Notes: generated from the sequence alone by a model not told the origin. A stretch of 64,000 nt of DNA from Desulfovibrio sp. DV (GCF_001936595.1 NZ_MLBG01000006.1:30260-94259), one strand, 5' to 3'; positions 25,597 through 34,087 are shown, counted from the stretch's first letter. Numbers and translations: made by a program.

Positions 25597-26754
25597 TTAA
25601 TGCGTAGCTGCCGCGGTTGTAGGTGCGGGTGCCTGCCACTCGTGCGCTTGCACTGCGATGCCGTTGGACAGGCGCGCCATCCCTTCGACCACGATCGTTT
25701 GCCCGGCGGCGAGGCCGGACTGGATGCGATAGTGCTGGTTGAGCAGCTCGCCCAATTTGACCGGGGTGAGTTTCGCCCGGTTCTGCGCATCGAGAACCCA
25801 GATCTGCGGCTCGCCGTCGTTTCGTACCACCGCCTGCTGCGGCACCATCAGCGCCTCGGCATAGCTGGTACGCGGCACGCGTGCGCGCACGAACATACCC
25901 GGCAGGAGCAGACGTTGCGGGTTGTCCACCAGCACGCGCAGCAGGACGTCGCCGGTGCCGGCATCGACATTGACGCCTGAGAACAGGATGCGTCCGGTGG
26001 CATCGTACGCCTCGCCATCGCTTTGTAAGATGGCCACGGGCAGCCCCGCATCGGCGCTGGCCTGTTGCGACATCAGTGCCTGACGCAGCGATTCGAGCGA
26101 GGACGCCGGGCGGCGCACATCGACGTAGACTTGGTCGATCTGATGGATACGCGCCAGGGGACTGCTGTCGCCGCTGCTGACCAGCGCGCCCTCGCTCACC
26201 AGCGCCTGCTCGATGCGCCCGGAAATAGGCGCTTCCACGGTGGCAAACTTCAGATCAAGCTGGCGGCGCTTCAATGTGGCGCGGGCCTGGGCGACGTCGG
26301 CGGCCGCCTGGTCGCGCAGGGAGACCGCGTCGTCGTAGACTTGGTGGCTGACCGCGCCGACCTCGACCAAAGACTGCAGCCGGCTGGTTTGCAGCTGGGC
26401 TCGCGCCAGCGCGACCTCGGCCCGTTGCAGGGCTGCTCCCGTGGCGTCAGCCTCGGCCTTAAATGGTGCCGGGTTGATCTGAAACAGTGGCTGGCCGGCC
26501 TGCACCTCGGCACCCTGTTCGAACAGGCGGCGCTGTACGATGCCGCTGACCTGCGGCCGGATTTCGGCAATGCGTACTGCGGCGACGCGCCCTGGCAGAA
26601 CCTCGTTCAGTTCCAGCCGCGACGGCGTGACGGTCATAACGGATACCAGGGGTGGCGGGAGCGCCTCCTCCGGTTCGGCCTGACCGCAGCCGGCCAGTAT
26701 CAAAACCGCTAGGGCAAACAAGCCGCTCTGGCGGCACAGTCGTTTGATCTTCAT
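25597..26754 (-). CDS. RND efflux periplasmic adaptor (membrane fusion) lipoprotein
   Basis: 385 residues from MKIKRLCRQSGLFALAVLIL followed by the lipobox LAGC, so a lipid-anchored periplasmic protein of the AcrA/MexA/AdeA family. Domains in order: beta-barrel/lipoyl half (RPQVSGIVQRRLFEQGAEVQ, AGQPLFQIN), alpha-helical hairpin (about residues 95-165), second lipoyl half (KFATVEAPISGRIEQALVSE), beta-barrel and membrane-proximal domain (LLPGMFVRARVP). The ribosome site aagga precedes the ATG. Divergent from the two-component genes; the spacing suggests the regulator binds between them. Confidence 0.93.
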   Translation of the reverse strand: MKIKRLCRQSGLFALAVLILAGCGQAEPEEALPPPLVSVMTVTPSRLELNEVLPGRVAAVRIAEIRPQVSGIVQRRLFEQGAEVQAGQPLFQINPAPFKAEADATGAALQRAEVALARAQLQTSRLQSLVEVGAVSHQVYDDAVSLRDQAAADVAQARATLKRRQLDLKFATVEAPISGRIEQALVSEGALVSSGDSSPLARIHQIDQVYVDVRRPASSLESLRQALMSQQASADAGLPVAILQSDGEAYDATGRILFSGVNVDAGTGDVLLRVLVDNPQRLLLPGMFVRARVPRTSYAEALMVPQQAVVRNDGEPQIWVLDAQNRAKLTPVKLGELLNQHYRIQSGLAAGQTIVVEGMARLSNGIAVQAHEWQAPAPTTAAATH

Positions 26755-26873
26755 GGTGGATTCCTTCAGAAGCAGGCAGCCCTGTGCCCGCAAAGATAGG
26801 CGTCTCCTTGCCTTGACTCGATGGATTGTCAATGGATATGAGATGTAAATTCGATGGAGTAGAAAAAACTGCC

Positions 26874-27611
26874 ATGCTTGAACGGAAATCTCGCTCCGAG
26901 TGGCCCAAAGGCCGCGAATCCCTGGTGCTGATCGCCGAGGACGAATCCGAGATCGCCGAAATCCTCGCCGCCTATCTGGCGCGCGGCGGCATGCGCAGTG
27001 TGCATGCCGCAGACGGCCTCCGGGCGCTCGAGCTGCACCAGACCCTGAAGCCCGACCTCGTGCTGCTGGACGTGCAGATGCCGCGCATGGACGGCTGGCA
27101 GGTGCTCTCCGAGATCCGCCATCGGGGTGACACGCCCGTCATCATGCTGACGGCCTATGACCAGGACATCGACAAGCTGATGGGGCTGCGCATCGGTGCT
27201 GACGACTATATCGTCAAGCCGTTTAATCCGGCGGAAGTCGTGGCCAGGACGCAGGCGGTGCTGCGCCGCTCCATGGCGCGCGGCAATTCCCAGAATCAGC
27301 GCGTCCTTCGCGTAGCGCCTTTCCAGATCGACCTGGAAAACCACGAAGCCAGCGTGCGTGTTTTCGGCCAGCACCAGCTCCTGGCACTGACGTTGACGGA
27401 GTTTAAGCTGCTGGCCCATCTGGCGGGTGCGCCCAAGCGGGTGTTTAGCCGCACCGAACTGCTGGCCGCCTGCCTGCCGGAGGGGGATGCCCTGGAGCGC
27501 ACGGTGGACAGCCACATCAGCAAGCTTCGCAAGAAGCTGGAGGATCTCGGCGTCCAGGGAATCCCGGTTGGCGTGCGCGGCGTTGGCTACAAGCTGCGGG
27601 GCGGCGAATGA
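26874..27611 (+). CDS. OmpR-family response regulator, AdeR/BaeR-like
   Basis: 245 residues from the ATG at 26874; ATGs at 26832 and 26838 would add 12-14 residues and cannot be excluded since none has a good ribosome site. Receiver domain: acidic pocket LIAEDESEIAE, phosphoacceptor in LVLLDVQMPRMDGWQVL, MLTAYDQDID, Lys in YIVKPFNPAEV. The C-terminal winged-helix domain ends VDSHISKLRKKLEDLGV and VGVRGVGYKLRGGE. The DQDIDKLMGLRIGADDYIVK stretch is very like AdeR, regulator of the AdeABC pump. Coupled by ATGA to the kinase and divergent from the pump it probably controls. Confidence 0.9.
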   Translation: MLERKSRSEWPKGRESLVLIAEDESEIAEILAAYLARGGMRSVHAADGLRALELHQTLKPDLVLLDVQMPRMDGWQVLSEIRHRGDTPVIMLTAYDQDIDKLMGLRIGADDYIVKPFNPAEVVARTQAVLRRSMARGNSQNQRVLRVAPFQIDLENHEASVRVFGQHQLLALTLTEFKLLAHLAGAPKRVFSRTELLAACLPEGDALERTVDSHISKLRKKLEDLGVQGIPVGVRGVGYKLRGGE

Positions 27612-28714
27612 AATTGGTCGGGCTGAGTCGCCAGATCATGCTGGCGATGATGGCGATTGCGCTGGGCGTCACGTTGCTCGTCATCCTGATGTCCTACGCG
27701 TTTTACTATCTGTGGCACCTCTACTGGCCCGATAGTCCCTTGGACTACAGCTGGATACCTACGGGGCCGGAGTGGATATGGGTGATCGGCTCCACCCTTG
27801 CCGGTCTGGCGCTGTCCATCCTCGTGGCGGTCAACCTGTCACGCCGCATCCTGCTCCCGCTGAACTCGGTGGCAGACAGTATCCGCCGTGTGGCCCAGGG
27901 TGATCTCAAGGCGCGCGCCGTGGCGGGTGATCGCTCTTTGGGCGAAGCCGCCCAATTGGCGGACGACTTCAATGCCCTGGCGAATCAGTTGCAGCGCATG
28001 ACCGAGGAGCAAGCGTTCTGGAACGCTGCGATCGCTCACGAACTGCGCACCCCTGTGACAATCCTGCGCGGCCGCCTGCAAGGCCTGGCCGAAGGCGTTT
28101 TCACGCCCAGTGCCTCCCAGTTCCTGAGCTTGCTGACGCAGGTTGAGGGCTTGACGCGACTGATCGAGGATCTGCGGGTGGTGAGTCTGGTGGAAAGCGG
28201 CCATTTGGATTTGCAGTGGCAAGAGGCGCAGCTTGACGCTGCAATCCACGCCGTGGTGGACATGGTTGGCGACGCGTTGCAGGCGGCGGGCCAGCGTGCG
28301 TTCCTGGACCTGGATGCCCGGTCTGTATGCTGCGATCCGGTGCGTATCCGGCAGGCACTCCTGGCGCTCCTGGATAACGTGTGCCGGTATGCCGTGGCAG
28401 GCCATGTGCGAATCCAGTCCCGTATCAAGGATGGCTGGTGTGAACTCAGCGTCGAGGATGACGGGCCAGGCATGCCGGACGACTTGATTCCGTATGTATT
28501 TACGGCGTTTCGACGCGCGCAAGGCGCGCGCTCGGGCGGCAGCGGCCTGGGACTGGCCGTGGTGGCTGCCATCGCGCGTGCCCATGGAGGACGCGCTGCA
28601 TGCAGGACGGCCGCCAGTGGAGGTACGGTTTTCACGCTGTCCTGGCCCATCGACCCAGGTCATGGCCTGCCAGGGCCAGATCGTGGCGAACACGGTTGTG
28701 CAGGGGTGAAATGA
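27608..28714 (+). CDS. Sensor histidine kinase, AdeS/BaeS-like
   Basis: 368 residues. Two membrane helices (about 8-35 and 57-78) enclose a very short periplasmic loop of about 20 residues, then a HAMP linker (NLSRRILLPLNSVADSIRRV), a DHp domain with the phosphoacceptor His in AAIAHELRTPVTILRGRLQG, and the ATPase domain with LLDNVCRYA (N box), VEDDGPGMPDD (G1) and GGSGLGLAVV (G2). The short loop suggests membrane-embedded sensing rather than a soluble ligand. Its 3' end lies only about 30 bp from a truncated IS, marking the edge of the efflux cassette. Confidence 0.92.
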   Translation: MKLVGLSRQIMLAMMAIALGVTLLVILMSYAFYYLWHLYWPDSPLDYSWIPTGPEWIWVIGSTLAGLALSILVAVNLSRRILLPLNSVADSIRRVAQGDLKARAVAGDRSLGEAAQLADDFNALANQLQRMTEEQAFWNAAIAHELRTPVTILRGRLQGLAEGVFTPSASQFLSLLTQVEGLTRLIEDLRVVSLVESGHLDLQWQEAQLDAAIHAVVDMVGDALQAAGQRAFLDLDARSVCCDPVRIRQALLALLDNVCRYAVAGHVRIQSRIKDGWCELSVEDDGPGMPDDLIPYVFTAFRRAQGARSGGSGLGLAVVAAIARAHGGRAACRTAASGGTVFTLSWPIDPGHGLPGPDRGEHGCAGVK

Positions 28715-28745
28715 TGTCTTATACACTCGACTTTCGGTGTTGGTG

Positions 28746-29025
28746 CTAAAGCGAATCGGCGCACCGCCATTCAATCCCGCCCTCGCTGTCGATGCCCTCG
28801 AAATACCCAACGAGGTGCATCCGAAAATACCGGCCGGGCGGAATCGAGGGGCGCCCCTTGTCGGAATAAAAGGGCTTGCACAACTTCTCGGCGAAGGCGT
28901 CGAAGTCGGCTTTCCGGAGAATCTGCTGGAGACGATCGTAAAAAAACGTGACCACGGGACCGAGGGATCTCATCCCAGGCCAGATACATCGTCCCCTGCT
29001 GCTCACCCTGACGACCAAGTCCCAT
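28746..29025 (-). pseudogene. N-terminal fragment of an IS1182-family transposase, frameshifted
   Basis: The ATG at 29025 has a strong ribosome site (ggaggtgaatcg) and begins MGLGRQGEQQGTMYLAWDEI. At a T7 run (A7 on the plus strand, 28940-28946) the frame breaks; the next frame continues FYDRLQQILRKADFDAFAEK, PFYSDKGRPSIPPGRYFRMH and IEWRCADSL, the DUF772-type N-terminal domain of these transposases. One T fewer would restore the frame. After ADSL a stop appears where the family goes on, so the catalytic domain is gone. Confidence 0.75.
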
Positions 29026-29093
29026 CGATTCACCTCCATCCGACCCAGGGCTGGATTCTCGGTCACTTGGCGGAGTTTTTCAACACGCTGTTA
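28746..29093 (-). mobile_element. Truncated insertion sequence (IS1182-like), one end only
   Basis: The end at about 29075-29093 reads on the minus strand as taacagcgtgttgaaaaact, a typical terminal inverted repeat of IS1182-group elements. The transposase start follows 68 bp inside. The other end is missing: similarity stops near 28746, beside the kinase gene. The intact end cuts into a umuC-like gene. Confidence 0.7.
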
Positions 29094-30024
29094 TGATGTC
29101 GTGGCTTACAGCCAGCATATTCGGGAGACGGTGCGGCGCTGGACCGGCATTCCCGTTGCCATCGGCTTGGGGCCGACCAAGACACTTGCCAAGGTTGCCA
29201 ATAAGCTGAGCAAGAAGAACTCCGACCTGGATGGCGTGCTGGATTTCGGGGCTTCGCCCGATCCTGACGGTCTATTGGAGCAGGTGCCAGTGGGGGACGT
29301 CTGGGGCATCGGCCGGCGCTACGCTGCCATGCTCGAACGCTACGGCGTCGTGAATGCACGCCAATTCCGAGACCTGCCCAGGGACTTTGTGAAGCGAAAA
29401 ATGACCGTCGGTGGCCTCCATACCTTACTCGAACTCCAGGGCATCCCTTGCATCGACCTTGAGTCCATCGCCCCGGCAAAGAAGTCTGTCACCGCATCAA
29501 GGTCGTTTGGGCAGCCGGTCACCAGGATCGAGGAGATGCGCGAAGCCCTGGCGGTCAACACCTCCCGTGTCGCTGAACGGCTCCGTAAAGCCCGTATGGT
29601 CGCCAATGGAGTGATCGTGTGGGGCAGACCAACAAACTTCATCGAAGGTGAGCCCCAGTACGCCAATTCGGCCTTCAGTGCGTTGCCAGGGGCCTCGGCG
29701 CATACCGGCGAAATCCTCCAGGTTGCCATGCAGGTCCTGGAGCGGATTTTTCGGAAGGGATATCACTACAAGAAGGCTGGGGTGATGCTTTCCGGCTTGG
29801 AGCCCATCGGTTGTCGCCAGCTTTCGCTCCTAACCCCAGTACCGACTTCTGACCCGAAAGCAGAACGTCTCATGGCTGTTCTGGACCGAGCAAACGCCCA
29901 CTGGGGCCGCGACACGCTTCGAGTAGCTGCTTGTGGCATCAGGCAGGACTGGAAAATGAAGCAGGCGGCTCGCTCGCCTCAGTACACCACCTGCCGGGCG
30001 GATTTGCCAGAGGTGAAGGCATAG
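29092..30024 (+). pseudogene. umuC-like Y-family DNA polymerase gene, 5' end removed by IS insertion
   Basis: About 310 codons of a UmuC/DinP-type translesion polymerase: YSQHIRETVRRWTGIPVAIG, LGPTKTLAKVANKLSKKNSD, VGDVWGIGRRYAAMLERYG (HhH), the little-finger domain and the UmuC C-terminal domain (DPKAERLMAVLDRANAHWGR). The first 110 or so residues, which carry the two catalytic acidic residues including the YSIDE motif, are missing; sequence similarity begins exactly at the IS end. Without them the product cannot polymerise DNA. A fused open frame continues upstream into the IS but is an accident of the insertion. Confidence 0.85.
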
Positions 30025-30178
30025 AGATGGCTACCTCGGCATTTGCAACAATTTCCCCGCCGTCTGCCCATGCGCGGAACAGCATCTGCCCGAATGTTAT
30101 CTAAAATTCCACCGTTATCCCGTATGGTTGGCCAAGATGGTATCCAAAAGATAAAAAAGGCCAGGAAAATCTCGCGTG

Positions 30179-31072
30179 TTACAATGATCGGACAGCTGAT
30201 TGAGCCGCTTTGATAAAGGCAGCAAGAACCGGGGTGTATTGTTTGTAGGCCAGAGCCAGTTCGTACGGAATGGGCATACCCGCTCCAGACAAAGGGCGAA
30301 ACAATACGCCGGGGTAGCTTCTCTTGGCCATTGGCGACGGCACGAGGGCAATGCCGATCCCCCCGGCGACGAGGCTGATGATCGTCTCCATCTGGACGGC
30401 CTGCTGTACCACGATCGGAGAAAAGCCCGCCATGGCACAGGCTGCCATGATCCGCCCATATAAGCCGGGGCCATGACGCGCCGGGAAGAAAACCCAGTGT
30501 TCCTCAGCCAGATCCGCAAGCGTTAGCCCCGCTCTGGCCGCAAACGGATGCCCTGCCGGTAAAGCGGCCATAAGGCTTCCCTGGTAAAGAGGGATTACGG
30601 TCAGATTGCTCACGTCGACAAGGGGCAGCACGACGAATCCGATATCGCTTTGATCCCGCTGCAATGCGACGAGCTGTTGCGCCGTGGTTGCCTCCTCCAG
30701 GCTGAGTGCGACCTCCCCATGACTCTTGCGGTACCCCCGCAACACCCGTGGCAGGAGATAATGAGCCACGCTGGCAACAAACGTCGCCCGGAGCGAACCG
30801 GTCAGTCCCTGTCCCGCACGCTTAGCTTCCCTGATCGCCCGCTCGGCTTGCGCCAGCGTGCGCCGGGCTTCTTCCAAAAATACCTGCCCGGCTACGGTCA
30901 ACCGTTCCACTCGGTTTGTGCGCTCGATAAGCACGACGCCAAGTTCCGCCTCCATCTTGCGCAACGCAGCCGTAAGCGGCGGCTGCGCCATATGCAAGCG
31001 TTCGGCCGCCCTGCGGAAATGACCTTCTTCGGCGATGGCCACGAATTGTTGCATCTGGCGTAATTCGATCAT
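30179..31072 (-). CDS. LysR-family transcriptional regulator
   Basis: 297 residues from MIELRQMQQFVAIAEEGHFR; a GTG 24 bp upstream is the alternative. Winged-helix DNA-binding domain in residues 1-60 (FRRAAERLHMAQPPLTAALR is the recognition helix region) and a LysR substrate-binding domain from about 90 (GSLRATFVASVAHYLLPRVL, IGFVVLPL, AGGIGIALVPSPMA). It reads divergently from the Tat hydrolase/flavodoxin pair with a 156-bp gap that contains a T-N11-A type dyad, so it most likely controls those genes and itself. Ligand unknown; the domain resembles the BenM/CatM group. Confidence 0.92.
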   Translation of the reverse strand: MIELRQMQQFVAIAEEGHFRRAAERLHMAQPPLTAALRKMEAELGVVLIERTNRVERLTVAGQVFLEEARRTLAQAERAIREAKRAGQGLTGSLRATFVASVAHYLLPRVLRGYRKSHGEVALSLEEATTAQQLVALQRDQSDIGFVVLPLVDVSNLTVIPLYQGSLMAALPAGHPFAARAGLTLADLAEEHWVFFPARHGPGLYGRIMAACAMAGFSPIVVQQAVQMETIISLVAGGIGIALVPSPMAKRSYPGVLFRPLSGAGMPIPYELALAYKQYTPVLAAFIKAAQSAVRSL

Positions 31073-31075
31073 GCA

Positions 31076-31088
31076 ATACCTATTGTAT
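31076..31088. promoter_or_regulatory. LysR-type operator candidate
   Basis: ATAC-N5-GTAT (atac ctatt gtat), a small dyad just upstream of the lysR start in the divergent region. It fits the T-N11-A motif bound by LysR regulators. Confidence 0.45.
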
Positions 31089-31228
31089 ATCACCAAGACA
31101 TAAAAAGAGTATTGGAAATATCACGAGGTGTCGAATAGTTTTTCCTCCATGCGAGCACACCCGCCCTGAGGACTGTGTGGCCAGCTCCCAAAAACGGCTA
31201 CCGCCACAGACACACGAGGAGCCCTCTC

Positions 31229-32344
31229 ATGAAGCACTACACGAGGCGACAATTTATCAAGAATTCTCTCATTTTGGCTGGAGGAACGGAGATGTTGAGC
31301 CTAAGCGGCGGCGTACCCTCCCTGGCGGCACGGGAGACCACGAGTAATGACAGCTCGGTTTTGTCCGACCGAATCCAACGTCATGATTTCTCCGTATCAA
31401 GCAAAGATGGCCTCCGCATTTTTGTCCGGGAAATGCGTGATGCCGGGAGCCAATCCAATCGAGGTCCGCTGTTACTGGTCAATGGCGGACGACCCGGTGT
31501 GTTGGCGAGCTGGGATGTGGATGCACCCGGCACTTCCACGGCCGAGGAGTTGGCCAAGGCGGGGCACCACCTCTATCTCATGGATGTTCGCGGCTTTGGC
31601 CGGTCCGAGTTCCCCAAGGAGATGACAAAAGGCCGGTTCGACGAGCCCGTGGCGGTGCGTTCCAATGAGGCGGTGCGCGATATCGCCGCCGTAATCAAGG
31701 AAATAAAAAGGCTCCATCCCGATGATACTCGCCTCGCCGCCATGGGGTGGGCCACCGGCTCGCAGTGGCTTGGCCATTACACGTCGTTGTACCCCGACGC
31801 CATAACTCACTTGATTTACTACAATGGGGCCTATGGCGGCCCGGCGGGTGGGTGGCCTTTGCAGGCGGAATTTGGCGACCCGCATAGTCCTGCGGCATTG
31901 GATTACCAACGACATGGCGCGTATCGACTCGCCACAGCCAAGGATCTGACGGGACAACTGGAGAAAGAAGGAAGCGATAGGACCTTCCTCAAGCGCTATG
32001 TAACGCTCTGCATGGAAGGAGACCAGACCGCGCAACATCGCGATCCTCCAAGTTTCCGCTTTCCAACGGGGCCAACTGCCGACACCTTGAAGCTCGTCAA
32101 CGGCAGACAGATTTTCGATGCCTCGTTTTTCCGCTCGCATGTCCTCATCCTGCGATCGGAGAAAGATTTCTGGTCACGGCCTTCAGATGCGCAAACCTTG
32201 CTTGCCCATCTGACCGATGCCGCTTCCGCCAAGCTCGTCGAACTTTCTGGACTTTCCCATTACGCGCATCTCCAACCAACGCCGGATCGGCAGAATTTTT
32301 TAGATGCCGTGCTTGCCTTCACGGCTGCGATGGGCCGGAGTTAA
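31229..32344 (+). CDS. Tat-exported alpha/beta-hydrolase-fold protein without the usual serine nucleophile
   Basis: 371 residues, ATG after aggagccctctc. Residues 5-12 contain the Tat motif TRRQFIKNS followed by a weakly hydrophobic stretch, so a folded periplasmic protein is expected. The alpha/beta hydrolase fold is clear: LLLVNGGRPGVLASWD (oxyanion strand), YLMDVRGFGRSEFP, the elbow strand RLAAMGWATGSQWLGHY, acid in LILRSEKDFWSRP and His in LSGLSHYAHLQP. At the nucleophile elbow the usual G-x-S-x-G is GWATG, with Ala where Ser should be; a Ser two positions on is out of place. It may be non-catalytic or use another mechanism. Pairs with the flavodoxin downstream. Confidence 0.82.
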   Translation: MKHYTRRQFIKNSLILAGGTEMLSLSGGVPSLAARETTSNDSSVLSDRIQRHDFSVSSKDGLRIFVREMRDAGSQSNRGPLLLVNGGRPGVLASWDVDAPGTSTAEELAKAGHHLYLMDVRGFGRSEFPKEMTKGRFDEPVAVRSNEAVRDIAAVIKEIKRLHPDDTRLAAMGWATGSQWLGHYTSLYPDAITHLIYYNGAYGGPAGGWPLQAEFGDPHSPAALDYQRHGAYRLATAKDLTGQLEKEGSDRTFLKRYVTLCMEGDQTAQHRDPPSFRFPTGPTADTLKLVNGRQIFDASFFRSHVLILRSEKDFWSRPSDAQTLLAHLTDAASAKLVELSGLSHYAHLQPTPDRQNFLDAVLAFTAAMGRS

Positions 32345-32398
32345 AAACGGCCAATGGAGAAAATAATCACAAATCCGATTGCGACACAAGGAGATGCG

Positions 32399-33091
32399 AT
32401 GGTGAGTGCCAAAGGAAACGAAACCGGCGAGATGCGTACGTCCATTGCACAAAGCCGGCGAGATTTTCTGAAAAGGAGTGTCACGCTGGCTGCCGTACAG
32501 TTGGTGGCGGCAATCGGTTCCCGCCTCCTTCCCAAAGACGCCTTCGCGGAAGGTGATAGACAACCGAGGATACTGATTGCCTATTACTCCAGAACCGGCA
32601 ATGTCGAGGCGATCGCGGAGCAACTGCGGGCCAAGACCGGGGCCGACATGTTCAGGGTCGAGACCGTGAATGCCTATCCGGTGGAGCGGCCTGCTGCCGT
32701 TGACGTTCCAAAGCAGGAACTTGAAAGCGGCAATCTCCCCGGGCTGCAAGGCGCACCTCCCGATATGTCCCGGTACGATTTAGTTATTGTCGGAAGTCCG
32801 GTGTGGTGGGCCACGGTTTCCACACCGATGATGCGTTTTTTACAACAGGCTGACTTTGCAGGAAGGAGAGTGGCCGGATTCAACACCAATGGCGGCGGAG
32901 TCGGACGATTTCATCAACATTTCAAACAGCAAGTCAAAAATGCCGGCACCATCTACGACGGGATTTCATTTTCAGGCTCACGCTATCCCGGCTGGAAAAC
33001 AGAAGGCCCCATTTCCGGGGAAGAATACCAAACCGCCCACAGGCTAGAGGTTGATCGGAAGCTCGACGCTTGGCTTGCCTCCATGCTGTAG
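32399..33091 (+). CDS. Tat-exported flavodoxin-like protein
   Basis: 230 residues from the ATG preceded by aaggagatgcg; a start 45 bp upstream lacks a ribosome site. Tat motif SRRDFLKRSV at about residues 20-29, hydrophobic core, AFA-E cleavage. The mature part is a flavodoxin: phosphate loop LIAYYSRTGNVEAIAEQL, VIVGSPVWWATVSTPMMRFL (isoalloxazine loop), and FNTNGGGVGRF. Binds FMN. It belongs to the flavodoxin group commonly annotated near aldo/keto reductases and LysR genes. An exported flavodoxin is unusual because FMN must be loaded before Tat transport. Partner in the periplasm unknown, possibly the hydrolase-fold protein 54 bp upstream. Confidence 0.85.
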   Translation: MVSAKGNETGEMRTSIAQSRRDFLKRSVTLAAVQLVAAIGSRLLPKDAFAEGDRQPRILIAYYSRTGNVEAIAEQLRAKTGADMFRVETVNAYPVERPAAVDVPKQELESGNLPGLQGAPPDMSRYDLVIVGSPVWWATVSTPMMRFLQQADFAGRRVAGFNTNGGGVGRFHQHFKQQVKNAGTIYDGISFSGSRYPGWKTEGPISGEEYQTAHRLEVDRKLDAWLASML

Positions 33092-33136
33092 AGCGTAATA
33101 CCCGCCGTCTGCCCCTGCACCGGGGAGGCGATCATA

Positions 33137-33290
33137 TTGGCACTAACTAAAAGAGGGAGGCAACGAGCGAAAAGGCCCGCGCCGCCTAGGTTTGGCGGCG
33201 AGGATGAGGGCGAGCGCGGTTTGGCACTGATTGAACAGGAATGCGAGAAAATTGCGCGATTTTTGACACGCTATTGATCGGAGATTGATC
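33137..33290. repeat. Putative left-end transposase-binding repeats of the prophage
   Basis: Two direct repeats start with ttggcact and stay similar for 16 bases: ttggcactaactaaaa (33137) and ttggcactgattgaac (33221); a weaker third copy is ttgacacgctattgat (33263). Spacing and position between host gene and repressor match the L1-L3 MuA sites at the left end of Mu. A GC palindrome (gccgcctaggtttggcggc, 33181-33199) lies between them. The exact terminal TG is not determined. Confidence 0.4.
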
Positions 33291-33298
33291 GAAAAAGC

Positions 33299-34087
33299 TC
33301 ACCGTATGTATTCGCGGCAGCTCCAGACTACGCGACCGATAACACGAACTGACTCTGCAAGATGGCCGTTCATATCGACTTCAATGGGCGCGTAACGCTC
33401 ATTTCTACTTCGCAAGACCAGTTTTCCAGGAATCTTATCCAGGTATTTAACGAACACTTCTTGATCTACTCCTACCGCAAAGAGTCCGCCTGATATTATT
33501 GAGTTCTGGCTCTCATCTATCAATACGGTATCACGATCCATCAAAACAGGCTCCATGCTGTCGCCTGCTACGTCCATCAAGACCATTTTCTTAGGGAATC
33601 CTTTTCTTTTTAGAAAATCGAGCTTGAACGCATAATAGCCCTCCACATTCCCTTCCGTCTCCAAGCTCCCTGTCCCTGCTGCCAAGCGTGCGGACACCTT
33701 TGGAACCAACGAATAACCCATGCTCGGCGCGGCTTCAGGGGACATCCATTGCAGGTCATCCTCTGTGGCAAGGCCCGTAATTTGCGCCTCTGCGGGCGGA
33801 ATTTGGGCATTGCCGGCACGCATGGGGCCAGTGCCGAAGAAAAGCCAGTCTGCGGAAACGCTAAAAGTTTCAGATATTTTTTCTATCCATCCACTTGGTA
33901 TCTTTCGTCTTTTCTTGGCTGTGCCAACGGACGGTGGTGTAATATTTAATATTCTGGCTAATTCAGAATCGTTCGACGCCCCGCACGCCTCCATGACCCT
34001 TTCAAGTTTTGCCTCAAAGGATTTCGTAGAAATAGGCGGTTTCTGCGAACCGTTCTGGGAAATGTGGCTTTTATGTTTTGGTGTCAT
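33299..34087 (-). CDS. Phage repressor, CI-type HTH plus LexA/S24 peptidase domain
   Basis: 262 residues from MTPKHKSHISQNGSQK; an upstream extension lacks a ribosome site. N-terminal CI-type helix-turn-helix (ACGASNDSELARILNITPPS) and a C-terminal S24 peptidase domain with the catalytic Ser in DVAGDSMEPVLMDRDTVLID and Lys in EVFVKYLDK. The cleavage site is probably near AAGTG. Keeps the prophage silent and can self-cleave after RecA activation, so induction would be SOS-dependent, unlike Mu's own c repressor. Transcribed divergently from the lytic genes. Confidence 0.9.
   Translation of the reverse strand: MTPKHKSHISQNGSQKPPISTKSFEAKLERVMEACGASNDSELARILNITPPSVGTAKKRRKIPSGWIEKISETFSVSADWLFFGTGPMRAGNAQIPPAEAQITGLATEDDLQWMSPEAAPSMGYSLVPKVSARLAAGTGSLETEGNVEGYYAFKLDFLKRKGFPKKMVLMDVAGDSMEPVLMDRDTVLIDESQNSIISGGLFAVGVDQEVFVKYLDKIPGKLVLRSRNERYAPIEVDMNGHLAESVRVIGRVVWSCREYIR

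Noticed and set aside
28948..29091. Upstream extension of the umuC-like frame
   Set aside because: It reads through the IS end; similarity to UmuC begins only at 29092, so the extra codons are not part of the gene.
33137..33277. 46-residue frame starting at TTG just left of the repressor
   Set aside because: The putative start and inner part coincide with the direct repeats proposed as phage end sites. A Lys/Arg-rich product without ATG is more likely chance.
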